Shown piece by piece: positions 25,209-34,500 of a DNA stretch of 64,000 nt. Positions within the stretch are counted from its first letter, which is position 1. Every line of letters starts with the position of its first letter. Made by a program: the position numbers and the translations under genes. Origin of the DNA: Flavipsychrobacter sp. (GTDB lineage Bacteria > Bacteroidota > Bacteroidia > Chitinophagales > Chitinophagaceae); NCBI GenBank assembly GCA_041392855.1, contig JAWKLD010000001.1:2776001-2840000 (forward strand), in the 5' to 3' direction. Under the pieces are notes generated by a model. That model saw only the letters and a program-made list of their open reading frames with translations, had not been told where the DNA came from and made no database searches.

Positions 25209-25766
25209 ATGTCTGATACAAAAGAAGAAATTCTACGCTTAGGAGAACTGCTGATAAGAGATAAAGGTTACAATGCTTTTAGTTATCAAGATATCTCGGG
25301 TAAGTTGTCTATCAAAAATGCTGCAGTGCATTATCATTTCCCTAAAAAATCGATGCTTGCGGCACAAGTATTAAGAGATACAAGGGTGAAATTTGATGAA
25401 TTGATGGAAGACCATCGACAAGCTACTGCTACAGAAAAGTTGAGGGCATTTTTTGATATCTATAAGAGTAGTAGTGAAGAGCATAAAATATGTTTGGTAG
25501 GTGCTATGATAACAGACTATAATACTCTTGATGAGCAAGTGAGCCAAGAGCTGAAGTTGGTAATGGATGAGATACTAACGGCGGTAAAAAATATACTTAA
25601 AGAGGGACGAAATAGTGGAGCGTTTTTTTTCAAAGAAAAACCAAGAACCAAGGCATTATTAATAATAACTAATATGATAGCTGCCTTGCAAGTAGCAAGG
25701 GTAACAGGTCAAGAAGACTACAATAAAATTGAACAAGCAGTAATAGAAGGGCTGACAAACCCGTAA
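25209..25766 (+). CDS. TetR-family transcriptional repressor
   Basis: A 185-residue regulator. The N-terminal helix-turn-helix (about 5-55) contains FSYQDISGKLSIKNAAVHYHFPKKSML, the standard TetR recognition region with the YHFPxK signature. The C-terminal ligand domain (60-185) is all-helical. The ATG at 25209 is preferred over the in-frame TTG at 25203, which lies in the -7 box. A perfect palindrome in its own promoter suggests autoregulation. The fabF-like gene starts ten bases after its stop, so both are probably controlled together. The effector is unknown; an acyl compound would fit the partner. Confidence 0.9.
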   Translation: MSDTKEEILRLGELLIRDKGYNAFSYQDISGKLSIKNAAVHYHFPKKSMLAAQVLRDTRVKFDELMEDHRQATATEKLRAFFDIYKSSSEEHKICLVGAMITDYNTLDEQVSQELKLVMDEILTAVKNILKEGRNSGAFFFKEKPRTKALLIITNMIAALQVARVTGQEDYNKIEQAVIEGLTNP

Positions 25767-25776
25767 AAGAAAAATA

Positions 25777-27024
25777 ATGAGAAGAGTAGTAATAACAGGT
25801 ATGGGTACAGTAAACCCATTAGCACATAATGTAGCAGACTATTGGGATGCACTGATCAGTGGTAAAAGCGGTGCAGGACCGATCACACAATTTGATGCAG
25901 AGAAGTTTAAAACAAGGTTTGCATGCGAAGTAAAAGACTTTGATCCATTAGCACATTTCTCTCGTTCGGATGCTAGGAAATATGACAGGTTTACTCAGTT
26001 TGCTTTGGTAACGGCAACACAGGCAGTTGAGCAGTCAAAACTGTTAGAGAGCGATTTTAATAAAGAGCGTGTAGGTGTTATTTGGGCATCGGGTAATGGA
26101 GGTATTAGTACGTTAGAGCATGAAATGATGGAGTTTGCCCAAGGTGATGGCACACCACGTTTCAATCCTTTTTTAGTACCTAAAATGATCATCAATATTG
26201 CTCCCGGTTTGATCTCTATAAAATATGGTTTTCAAGGAGTGAATTTTGCGACAGTATCTGCATGTACGGCTTCTAATAATGCCATAATGGATGCCTTCAA
26301 TTACATACGTTGGAATAAAGCAGATGTAATGGTAACAGGTGGCTCGGAAGCTGCAGTGACGGTATCTTCAGTAGGTGGTTTTAGTTCTATGAAAGCGTTG
26401 TCTACTAATAACGAAAACCCTACAGGAGCATCAAGACCTTTTGATAAAAATAGGGATGGCTTTGTATTAGGAGAGGGTGCTGGAGCGCTGATATTAGAAG
26501 AGTATGAACATGCTATGGCTCGTAACGCACCGATACTGGGTGAAATAATAGGAGCTGCAATGACATCTGATGCCTATCATCTTACTGCTACGCACCCTGA
26601 GGGAGATGGTGCATATCGTGCTATGAAACTGGCAATGGAAGACGCGGGGGTAACCATACAGGATATTGATTATGTAAACGCGCATGCCACTTCTACATCA
26701 GTAGGAGATGCCAGTGAGCTGAATGCTATGGCAAAAATATTGGCAGGCTCTGATAAGGTTCTGGATGTAAGTGCAACAAAGTCGATGACGGGTCACCTCT
26801 TAGGAGCAGCGGGTGCTATTGAGACCATTGCTTGTGTAAAAGCATTGCAAGAAGGTATTATACCTCCAACAATAAACTTGGAGGATGCAGATGAGCATAT
26901 TCCTGCTAACATCAACATTATTGCCAACAAAGCGCAAACAAAAGACATAAAAATTTGCCTGAATAATACATCAGGTTTCGGAGGTCATAATGCTATGTTG
27001 GTTTTTAAAAAATGGGAAGGCTAG
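25777..27024 (+). CDS. fabF: 3-oxoacyl-ACP synthase II (FabF-like)
   Basis: A 415-residue condensing enzyme that elongates acyl-ACP with malonyl-ACP. The catalytic triad is C163 (SACTAS), H303 (NAHATS) and H340 (MTGHLLGAAGAIE). The family motifs GVIWASGNGG and KNRDGFVLGEGAG are present. The length is normal for FabF. Housekeeping fabF usually follows acpP; this copy follows a tetR gene and has no acpP neighbour. It may therefore be a regulated paralog serving a special acyl chain or membrane adaptation. Its end overlaps the convergent murA by four bases. Confidence 0.92.
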   Translation: MRRVVITGMGTVNPLAHNVADYWDALISGKSGAGPITQFDAEKFKTRFACEVKDFDPLAHFSRSDARKYDRFTQFALVTATQAVEQSKLLESDFNKERVGVIWASGNGGISTLEHEMMEFAQGDGTPRFNPFLVPKMIINIAPGLISIKYGFQGVNFATVSACTASNNAIMDAFNYIRWNKADVMVTGGSEAAVTVSSVGGFSSMKALSTNNENPTGASRPFDKNRDGFVLGEGAGALILEEYEHAMARNAPILGEIIGAAMTSDAYHLTATHPEGDGAYRAMKLAMEDAGVTIQDIDYVNAHATSTSVGDASELNAMAKILAGSDKVLDVSATKSMTGHLLGAAGAIETIACVKALQEGIIPPTINLEDADEHIPANINIIANKAQTKDIKICLNNTSGFGGHNAMLVFKKWEG

Positions 27025-28328
27025 TCTACCCTTTTTATGTTAGCTCCTAATGCATTTAAACGTTCATCAATACGTTCGTAGCCACGGTCTATTTGCATGA
27101 TGTTTTGTATCGTGCTTTTGCCCTTGGCCGAAAGCGCAGCAATTAACAAAGCAACACCTGCACGTATATCAGGCGATACCATCGTAATGCCTCTTAACGG
27201 AACCTGTCTGTTTAGGCCAATAACTACAGCACGGTGTGGGTCGCATAGTACTATCTGTGCGCCCATATCGATTAATTTATCGACGAAGAACAAGCGGCTT
27301 TCAAACATTTTTTGATGTACTAATACGGTGCCTTTTGCTTGTGTGGCTACTACTAAAACTATACTGATAAGATCGGGAGTAAAGCCAGGCCAAGGGTGGT
27401 CGTATATGGTCAGAACAGAACCGTCGATAAAGGTTTTAATACGGTAAGACTCCTGCTTGGGGATATAGATGTCGTTGCCTTTTATTTCCAGTTGTATGCC
27501 TAATGTCTCAAAGGTTTCGGGGATAATACCCAAATGCTCAACATCCGCATCTTTAATAGTTAGTTCGCTCTGTGTCATAGCGGCAAGGCCGATGAAAGAA
27601 CCAACTTCGATCATGTCTGCAAGCATTCTGTGTTCACAGCCACTAAGGGAGGATACCCCTTCAATTTTCAACATGTTAGAGCCTATGCCATCTATCTTTG
27701 CGCCCATGTTGTTGAGCATACGGCAAAGCTGTTGTAGATATGGCTCACAAGCGGCATTGTATATGGTCGTAACTCCTTCAGTGAGGACAGCTGCCATGAT
27801 AATATTGGCAGTACCTGTTACAGATGGTTCTGCAAGTAAGATCGTATTGCCATGCGTAGAGCTGCCATCTAGTGTAAAGAGGTTTTGCTCTACATCGTAA
27901 CTAGCTTTTACACCCAACTTTTCAAAGCCGTGTATATGTGTATCCAATCTTCGTCTACCTATCTTATCGCCACCGGGTTGAGGGATGTGAGCTTTTTTAT
28001 TTCTTGCCAACATAGGGCCAGCCAGCATTACAGCACCACGTAGCCTTCCTGCTTTATCTTTAAAGCTGGGGTCGCTAAAGTAGTCGCCATTAATGTTGCT
28101 AGCTTCAAGTACGACCGTATTAGGAGCAGGTCTGCTAACAGTAACACCAATGTCTGCTAAAACATCAATTAACGTATTTACATCATGTATATCAGGTACA
28201 TTGGTGTAAGTAATAGGTTCTTTGGTAAGCAATGCTGCACATAGCACTTGTAGTGCCTCGTTCTTTGCACCTTGAGGTGTTATTGTCCCGCTAAGTGTAT
28301 TGCCTCCTATTATTTCAAAAGCACTCAT
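27021..28328 (-). CDS. murA: UDP-N-acetylglucosamine 1-carboxyvinyltransferase
   Basis: The first committed step of peptidoglycan synthesis: transfer of enolpyruvate from PEP to UDP-GlcNAc. The 435-residue length and the inside-out barrel repeats are typical. K22/N23 (AKNEAL) are the conserved substrate-binding pair. The loop that normally carries catalytic Cys115 reads PGGD-KIG, with Asp121 in place of Cys. Asp at this site is known in other bacteria and makes the enzyme naturally insensitive to fosfomycin. The gene starts two bases after the DUF4290 stop, so they form an operon. Its 3' end overlaps fabF. Confidence 0.95.
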   Translation of the reverse strand: MSAFEIIGGNTLSGTITPQGAKNEALQVLCAALLTKEPITYTNVPDIHDVNTLIDVLADIGVTVSRPAPNTVVLEASNINGDYFSDPSFKDKAGRLRGAVMLAGPMLARNKKAHIPQPGGDKIGRRRLDTHIHGFEKLGVKASYDVEQNLFTLDGSSTHGNTILLAEPSVTGTANIIMAAVLTEGVTTIYNAACEPYLQQLCRMLNNMGAKIDGIGSNMLKIEGVSSLSGCEHRMLADMIEVGSFIGLAAMTQSELTIKDADVEHLGIIPETFETLGIQLEIKGNDIYIPKQESYRIKTFIDGSVLTIYDHPWPGFTPDLISIVLVVATQAKGTVLVHQKMFESRLFFVDKLIDMGAQIVLCDPHRAVVIGLNRQVPLRGITMVSPDIRAGVALLIAALSAKGKSTIQNIMQIDRGYERIDERLNALGANIKRVD

Positions 28329-28330
28329 GC

Positions 28331-28981
28331 TTATCTATTATTTCTGTTTTTGTTATACTTTTTGTTTTTGCCACCATAGTTACGTCCACCACCTTTGTTG
28401 TTATTATTGTTGCGACGGTTTTTGTAATTGTTCCTATTGTTGTCAAAGTATACTTTATACCCTCCAGGTTCATAAATGAGTTTGCCTTTTGTAAGTACCG
28501 ACAATTCATTTTTGATCATGTCGTCGTGTACAGGCTCTCTATGCCAGTTGATATAGGCAAGCTTCATGTAATAGCCTATTTGCTGGGTCATGCTTTGCCT
28601 TTTTTCATCGTCTTGCTCTTCCATAGCTAAAGCAATGAATTGCTTTAGGTTTTTACCGAAGTGGCGATGAGATATTTTGCTTTGAGGGTAAGGAATAGGG
28701 TCGGGCTTACGCATCATCTGCTCTTTTGATGGCTTAGGGTAAGGCCCTTCTACATCTAGTTTGAAGTCTGTAATTAAGTATAAGTGATCCCACAACTTGT
28801 GCTCATAGTCTTCAACGGTTTTTAAAGAGGGGTTTAGTGTACCCATTAGCTCCACAATAGCTGCAGCGCTTTTAAGTCTTTTATCACGATCTTCGATAGT
28901 CATCAAGTGCTCTATCATTCGCTGCACGTTTCTACCATATTCAGGCATCAGCATTTGGCTGCGCGTAGTATTATATTCCAT
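28331..28981 (-). CDS. DUF4290 family protein with basic Asn/Gly/Arg-rich tail
   Basis: A 216-residue soluble protein. Residues 1-175 start MEYNTTRSQMLMPEYGRNVQ and match the conserved start of DUF4290, a Bacteroidota family of unknown function. The last ~40 residues are a low-complexity tail of Asn, Arg, Lys and Gly, likely disordered and possibly nucleic-acid binding. It is always worth noting next to murA, because the two are two bases apart here and must be co-transcribed. The promoter is probably the box at 29117-29124. Confidence 0.88.
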   Translation of the reverse strand: MEYNTTRSQMLMPEYGRNVQRMIEHLMTIEDRDKRLKSAAAIVELMGTLNPSLKTVEDYEHKLWDHLYLITDFKLDVEGPYPKPSKEQMMRKPDPIPYPQSKISHRHFGKNLKQFIALAMEEQDDEKRQSMTQQIGYYMKLAYINWHREPVHDDMIKNELSVLTKGKLIYEPGGYKVYFDNNRNNYKNRRNNNNNKGGGRNYGGKNKKYNKNRNNR

Positions 28982-29116
28982 ATAAGAATTATGTAAAATC
29001 TTGAGTAAAAAAGTATTCAGTAAGTGGCGTATTTATATCAGGATGATCTTAGTGGTAAGTCTTTCTAGAAAGAGACGGGATAGAAATATTACCGAGGCTA
29101 CGCGCACTACTATCTA

Positions 29117-29124
29117 CAAATATA
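29117..29124 (-). promoter_or_regulatory. Possible -7 box for the DUF4290-murA operon
   Basis: Minus-strand TATATTTG fits TAnnTTTG. A TTTG occurs upstream at 17 bases spacing, slightly short of the usual 19-21. The implied leader is about 130 bases. Confidence 0.45.
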
Positions 29125-29233
29125 GGCATTAAAGAATAAAGCAAATAATAAACCTTATTTCGGCCATTTTAAATAAATGGAGGTTAGGGCAGTTTAATTT
29201 GCTTTACTATATTCGCTCATCAAAAAAAACGTG

Positions 29234-30022
29234 ATGTTAGCATTGAGTCTTAAAGGTAAAAGAGCATTGATAGCAGGCAGTACACAAGGTATTGGGTTTG
29301 CCTGTGCAAGAGAGCTGGCTAGTTTGGGTGCCGATTGTGTACTGATAGCCCGTAATGAAACAAAGCTGAAAGAAGCCGTTGCCGCTTTGCCGGCAAATGA
29401 TGGGCAGCAACACAGTTATTTAGTAGCAGACTTTTCAAAGCCCGATGAGGTGAAACAGGTAGCTACAGATTTTGTGGCTCAAAATCCAATACATATCCTT
29501 ATCAACAACAGTGGTGGACCTCCTGCAGGTATGATAGCTGCGGCAGAAGTAGCCTCATTCTATGCAGCTTTTGAACAGCACCTTATTTGCAATCATATAC
29601 TGACAACCGCAGTAATGGAAAGTATGAAAGCCGCAGAGTATGGAAGGATCATTAATATCATTTCTACTTCTGTTAAGATCCCATTGAAGGGGTTAGGAGT
29701 TTCGAATACAATAAGAGGAGCTGTTGCTTCATGGTCTAAAACCATGTCTAACGAGTTGGCGCCATTTGGCATAACGGTGAACAATGTTTTGCCAGGTGCA
29801 ACACTTACAGGGCGCTTATCATCAATAATCGATAATAAAGCTGCTAAAACAGGCGTAGAAACAGATGAGGTTGAAAAAAATATGTTGGCAGAAATACCTG
29901 CCAAACGCTTTGGTAAGCCTGAAGAAGTAGCTGCCGTAGTGGCCTTTTTGGCAACCCCTGCAGCTGCCTATGTAAATGGGGTAAGTATACCTGTTGATGG
30001 TGGTAGAACAGGCTCTATATAA
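29234..30022 (+). CDS. Short-chain dehydrogenase/reductase with atypical active site
   Basis: A 262-residue SDR with the nucleotide-binding motif GSTQGIGFA near residues 14-22, NNSGGP, and the C-terminal PVDGGRTGS signature. The catalytic Ser is present in ISTSVK, but the YxxxK pair is missing. The aligned stretch reads GVSNTIRGAVASWSKTM, with Ser/Asn and Arg in its place. Related SDRs with SNxxR occur in several bacteria and their reaction is unclear. The ATG at 29234 is preferred to GTG at 29231. It is not obviously linked to the respiratory operon downstream. Confidence 0.85.
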   Translation: MLALSLKGKRALIAGSTQGIGFACARELASLGADCVLIARNETKLKEAVAALPANDGQQHSYLVADFSKPDEVKQVATDFVAQNPIHILINNSGGPPAGMIAAAEVASFYAAFEQHLICNHILTTAVMESMKAAEYGRIINIISTSVKIPLKGLGVSNTIRGAVASWSKTMSNELAPFGITVNNVLPGATLTGRLSSIIDNKAAKTGVETDEVEKNMLAEIPAKRFGKPEEVAAVVAFLATPAAAYVNGVSIPVDGGRTGSI

Positions 30023-30182
30023 AGCGTTGAGCCATATAGCGTTGATTAACTAATATGAACAGTGGATTAATAGAGGGTTAAAAAACGCCCTGCTTTCATG
30101 ACACTGAAATGACATTGATACATTTTTTAAATTCAAATATCCTTTGAAACCTGCTACAGTATTGAAAAACATTTTTTTGCAA

Positions 30183-31544
30183 ATGGCTATTAACTTTCGT
30201 CTTGTTGTTGTAGTTTTGTCAACGCTTTGTCTAAAAGGAACGTTAATTTTCAAATTTATTCCTGTGTCAAAAACAATTAAGCCGACTTTACGGAAAATTG
30301 CTCACAGTACAATGGCGCTAATTATAGCGTTATTTGCGTGTAGTGTATCTGCTGTAGCCCAGCCTGATGGTAAAGCACTATTTCAGTCGAAATGTGCCAC
30401 ATGTCACCATCCGCTTAACGATGCCACTGGTCCTGCCTTGCAAGGTGTGGACGGACGTGTGCCAAGCAAAGAGTGGTTATACGATTGGGTAAACAATTCA
30501 GCTAAGGTTATCGCTAGTGGCGATAAATATGCTAACGATGTCTTCAATACTTGGGGAAAAACAGCGATGACTGGTTTCCCAGAGTTGTCTCACGAAGATA
30601 TCGATGCCATTGTTGTTTATGTAAACAGTGTTAAGCCTGCAGGGCCTGAGCCAGGACCTGGTGACACTACTGCTGCTGCACCTGCTAGCGACAATACATG
30701 GTTGTATTCAATGATAACAGTAGTGCTGTTGTTATTGATGATCATTCTTTGGCGTGTCAACAGCGGCTTGCGTCGTGTTGCTCATGAGAAAGAAGGCATT
30801 CCTGTACAAAAAGAAATTCCATTCTACCGTAACAAAGTATTCATTGCAATTGCTTTAGTACTACTGTTCATCGGTGTAGGTTATACTTTAGTGAACGGTG
30901 CATTGGGTCTAGGTCGTCAGAAAGGTTATATGCCAGAGCAGCCTATCTTCTACTCGCACAAAGTACACGCTGGTATCAACCAAATTAACTGTCAATATTG
31001 CCACGCAGGTGCTGAAAAGAGTAAGCATGCTATGGTACCATCTACAAATGTGTGTATGAACTGTCACAAGCAGATCAAAGAATACACAGGTGCAGATACA
31101 TATCCATTATTTACTGCAGAAGGAGAAGAGGTTGACGGTACTGCTGAGATCCAAAAGCTATACAAACATGCTGGTTGGGATCCTGCAACTAAAACTTACA
31201 AAACAGATGCTGAAGGTAACATCTTAGCAACACCAATAAAGTGGACTAAGATTCACAATCTACCAGATCACGTTTACTTCAACCACTCTCAGCACGTAGC
31301 TGTAGGTAAGGTGGCTTGTCAACGTTGTCACGGCCCGATACAAGATATGGATGAGGTGAAGCAATTCGCTCCATTGACAATGGGTTGGTGTATCAACTGC
31401 CACCGTCAAACAGAGGTGAAGTTTGCAGAGAATGATTACTACTCTATCTACGAGAAGTATCATGAAGAGATGAAGTCTGGAGAGCGTACAAGTGTAACAG
31501 TTAATGATATTGGTGGAACAGAGTGTCAAAAGTGTCACTACTAA
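30183..31544 (+). CDS. actA: Alternative complex III subunit ActA, multihaem cytochrome c
   Basis: A periplasmic multihaem subunit of the quinol:cytochrome c oxidoreductase (ACIII). Six CxxCH haem motifs are visible. CATCH (near 30393) is in an N-terminal mono-haem domain. CQYCH (30990), CMNCH, CQRCH, CINCH and CQKCH follow in the C-terminal domain. Two hydrophobic spans lie between them (about 30700-30760 and 30835-30900). The signal-peptide-like sequence MALIIALFACSVSAVAQ starts at 30312. The true start is uncertain: ATG 30183, GTG 30264 (n-region KTIKPTLRK) or ATG 30312 are possible. It is the first gene of actABCDEF-coxBA. Confidence 0.88.
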   Translation: MAINFRLVVVVLSTLCLKGTLIFKFIPVSKTIKPTLRKIAHSTMALIIALFACSVSAVAQPDGKALFQSKCATCHHPLNDATGPALQGVDGRVPSKEWLYDWVNNSAKVIASGDKYANDVFNTWGKTAMTGFPELSHEDIDAIVVYVNSVKPAGPEPGPGDTTAAAPASDNTWLYSMITVVLLLLMIILWRVNSGLRRVAHEKEGIPVQKEIPFYRNKVFIAIALVLLFIGVGYTLVNGALGLGRQKGYMPEQPIFYSHKVHAGINQINCQYCHAGAEKSKHAMVPSTNVCMNCHKQIKEYTGADTYPLFTAEGEEVDGTAEIQKLYKHAGWDPATKTYKTDAEGNILATPIKWTKIHNLPDHVYFNHSQHVAVGKVACQRCHGPIQDMDEVKQFAPLTMGWCINCHRQTEVKFAENDYYSIYEKYHEEMKSGERTSVTVNDIGGTECQKCHY

Positions 31545-31598
31545 TTCTTGATAATCAGTTAAATATATTCGGAAACTTAACATACCGAGTTGAACAAT

Positions 31599-34500
31599 AT
31601 GAGTCAGAAAAAATATTGGAAGGGTTTGGAAGAACTGCAGGCTACTGCAGCACACAAAGAGGTTGTCGATAATGAGTTTAAAGAGGAATTGCCTCTAGAC
31701 CTTAGCGATGATTTATTAGGTGCCAATACTCCTCGTCGCGACTTTTTAAAGTTCTTAGGCTTCAGTACCGCTGCTGCTGCATTGGCTGCTAGCTGTGAGA
31801 TGCCAGTACGTAAGGTGATCCCTTACGCTATTAAGCCTGAAGAAATCGTTCCTGGTGTTCCTAATTACTATGCATCAACATTTGTTGATGGTGGCGATTA
31901 TTGCCCTGTAGTTATTAAAACACGTGATGGACGTCCTATAAAACTAGAAGGTAACGAGTTGTCTTCTATAACTGAGGGTGCTACCTCTGCAAGAGTGCAA
32001 GCGTCTGTGTTGAATCTTTATGATAAAGCACGTTTGCGTAAGCCATACGCGGATGGGAAAGAAGCTACATTTGAGGCTATTGACCGTAGCATCAAAGAAG
32101 GCTTGCAAAATAATAGCGGTGAGGCCTATATACTGACCTCAACAATATTAAGCCCTACTACTAAAGAGGCTGTTAAACGTTTTATCGCTGCATATCCTAA
32201 CGCGAAGCACATCACTTATGATGCTATTTCGTATTCAGGTATGTTATTGGCTAATGAGGCTTGCTATGGTAAGCGTACATTGCCTTCATATCATTTCAAC
32301 AAAGCAAAAACAATAGTGGGTCTTGGTGCTGATTTCTTAGGCACTTGGTTGGCTCCTGTTGAGTTTACTAAACAATACGCTAAAGGCCGTAAGGTAAGTG
32401 CTGCTAACCCGACAATGTCGAAGCACTACCAAGTAGAAGCTACGCACACTATCACAGGTGCTGCGGCTGATAAAAGAGCTACTTGCAAACCATCTCAAAT
32501 GGGTGCTGTAGCTGTTGCGTTATATAATGCTGTAGTAAATGGTGCAGCTCCGGCTTTAGCTAGCGATAATCTAAACAAGCTCGTTGCTAATGCTGCTGCT
32601 GACCTTAAGAAAGGTAATGGTCTAGTTGTTTGTGGTTCAAACGATGTGCACATACAAACTGTTGTTAATGCTATTAACGACAAAGTAGGTGCTAATGGAA
32701 CTATAGTTAACTGGGCAGTAACTAGTAACTACAAACAAGGTATCGACTCTGACATGGTAGCGCTTACTGAAGCGATGAATGCAGGTAAAGTAGGTGCTTT
32801 GATGATGCAAGGTGTAAACCCTGTATATGATTATTACAATAGTGAGCAGTTTGCTGCTGGCTTGAAGAAAGTTCCTGTATCGATTTCATTTGCAGATCGT
32901 ATGGACGAAACAGCTTCAGCTTGTAAGTACATTGTTCCTGATCATAATTTCTTAGAGAGCTGGGGTGATGCTGAGCCGAAAACAGGTTACTATAGCTTGA
33001 TGCAGCCAGGTATTGCACCATTATTTAAGACACGTGCCTTCCAAGACAGCTTGCTTACATGGGCAGGTTCTTCTGAGTCTTACGGAGATCTTTGGAAAGC
33101 ATGGTGGACTAACAAACTAGGTGGTCAAAGCAACTTTGATAAAGCATTACAAGATGGTGTTGTAGAGCCAGCAGGCGATATGGCAATGGGAGCTGCAAGC
33201 TTTAGTGGAAATGTAGATGCAGCAATTAGCAATATCTCTTCAAGAAAAGCTGTAGACGGTGTTGAACTAGTAGTATATCCTAAGATATCTATTGGTCAAG
33301 GTGGTGCATGGAGTAACAACCCTTGGTTGCAAGAAATGCCTGATCCGATCACTAAAGCTACTTGGGACAACTATGTATGTGTATCTCCGGAGAGAGCTAA
33401 AAACATGGATGCCGAGCTTACTTCTATCACAGAGGTAGTAGATAAGAAGCTAGTAGTGAAGGTAGAAGCTAATGGTAAGTCAGTAGAGCTACCAATAGTT
33501 GTAGTGCCGGGTATGAATAATGATGTTATTGCTATAGCAGTAGGATATGGTAGAAGTGAGGGTGTAGGTATGGCTGCTCGTAGCGGTGTAGATAAGTTTG
33601 GTGACGAAATAGGTGGTAAGAATGCTTATCCATTCGTTGCGTATAACGGTACTACATTCGATTATGCATCGAAAGCAACAATTGAGAAAACAGAAAAAAC
33701 TTATCGTGTAGCTATTACACAAACTCACCATAGTTATGAAGGTCGTCCGATCATTCATGAATATACACTAGATGAGTTCAGTAAAGATCCTAAAGCGCTG
33801 TTGAATGAGCGTAAGGAAGAGCTAGCACACTATACCACATTACCTTGGGAGCATGATGAGCATGGTGCAGCACACGGCGGAGACGCGCATGGTGCTAAAC
33901 CTGAACATAGTAAAGCTCCTATGGCGCACAAACCAGCTGCGTATTGGGAAGATGATTTCCGTAAAAACGGAACATTATACCCTGTATATGAGTCTCCTGG
34001 TATCCACTGGGGTATGTCTATCGACTTGAGTAGCTGTATTGGTTGTGGTGCTTGTGTGATGGGTTGCCAAGCAGAGAACAACGTTTCTGTAGTAGGTAAA
34101 ACACACGTATTGAAAGCGCAGGAGATGCACTGGATACGTATCGACCGTTACTTCAGCGGACAGCCTGAAGATCCGGATAGCGTACAGACTGTATTCCAGC
34201 CTATGATGTGTCAGCACTGTGACAACGCTCCTTGTGAGAACGTTTGTCCGGTATCGGCAACCAACCATAGTAGTGAAGGTTTGAACCAAATGGCTTATAA
34301 CCGTTGTATCGGTACTAAATATTGCGCGAACAACTGTCCTTACAAAGTACGTCACTTCAACTGGATGGACTGGAATGGTGCAGACTGCTTCGATGACAAC
34401 TTGTATGAAGACTACCGTCGTGATGGTATGAACGATGACCTAACTCGTATGGTATTGAACCCAGACGTGACTGTTCGTAGCCGTGGTGTGATGGAGAAAT

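Noticed and set aside
27469..27900. 143-residue plus-strand ORF inside murA
   Set aside because: Antisense to conserved MurA sequence, no features of its own.
29040..29110. Possible tRNA-like or small RNA fold upstream of the SDR
   Set aside because: No cloverleaf with a T-arm consensus could be drawn; only short unspecific pairings.
31260..31655. 131-residue minus-strand ORF across the actA-actB junction
   Set aside because: It shadows two haem motifs and the actB start; the operon context makes it non-coding.
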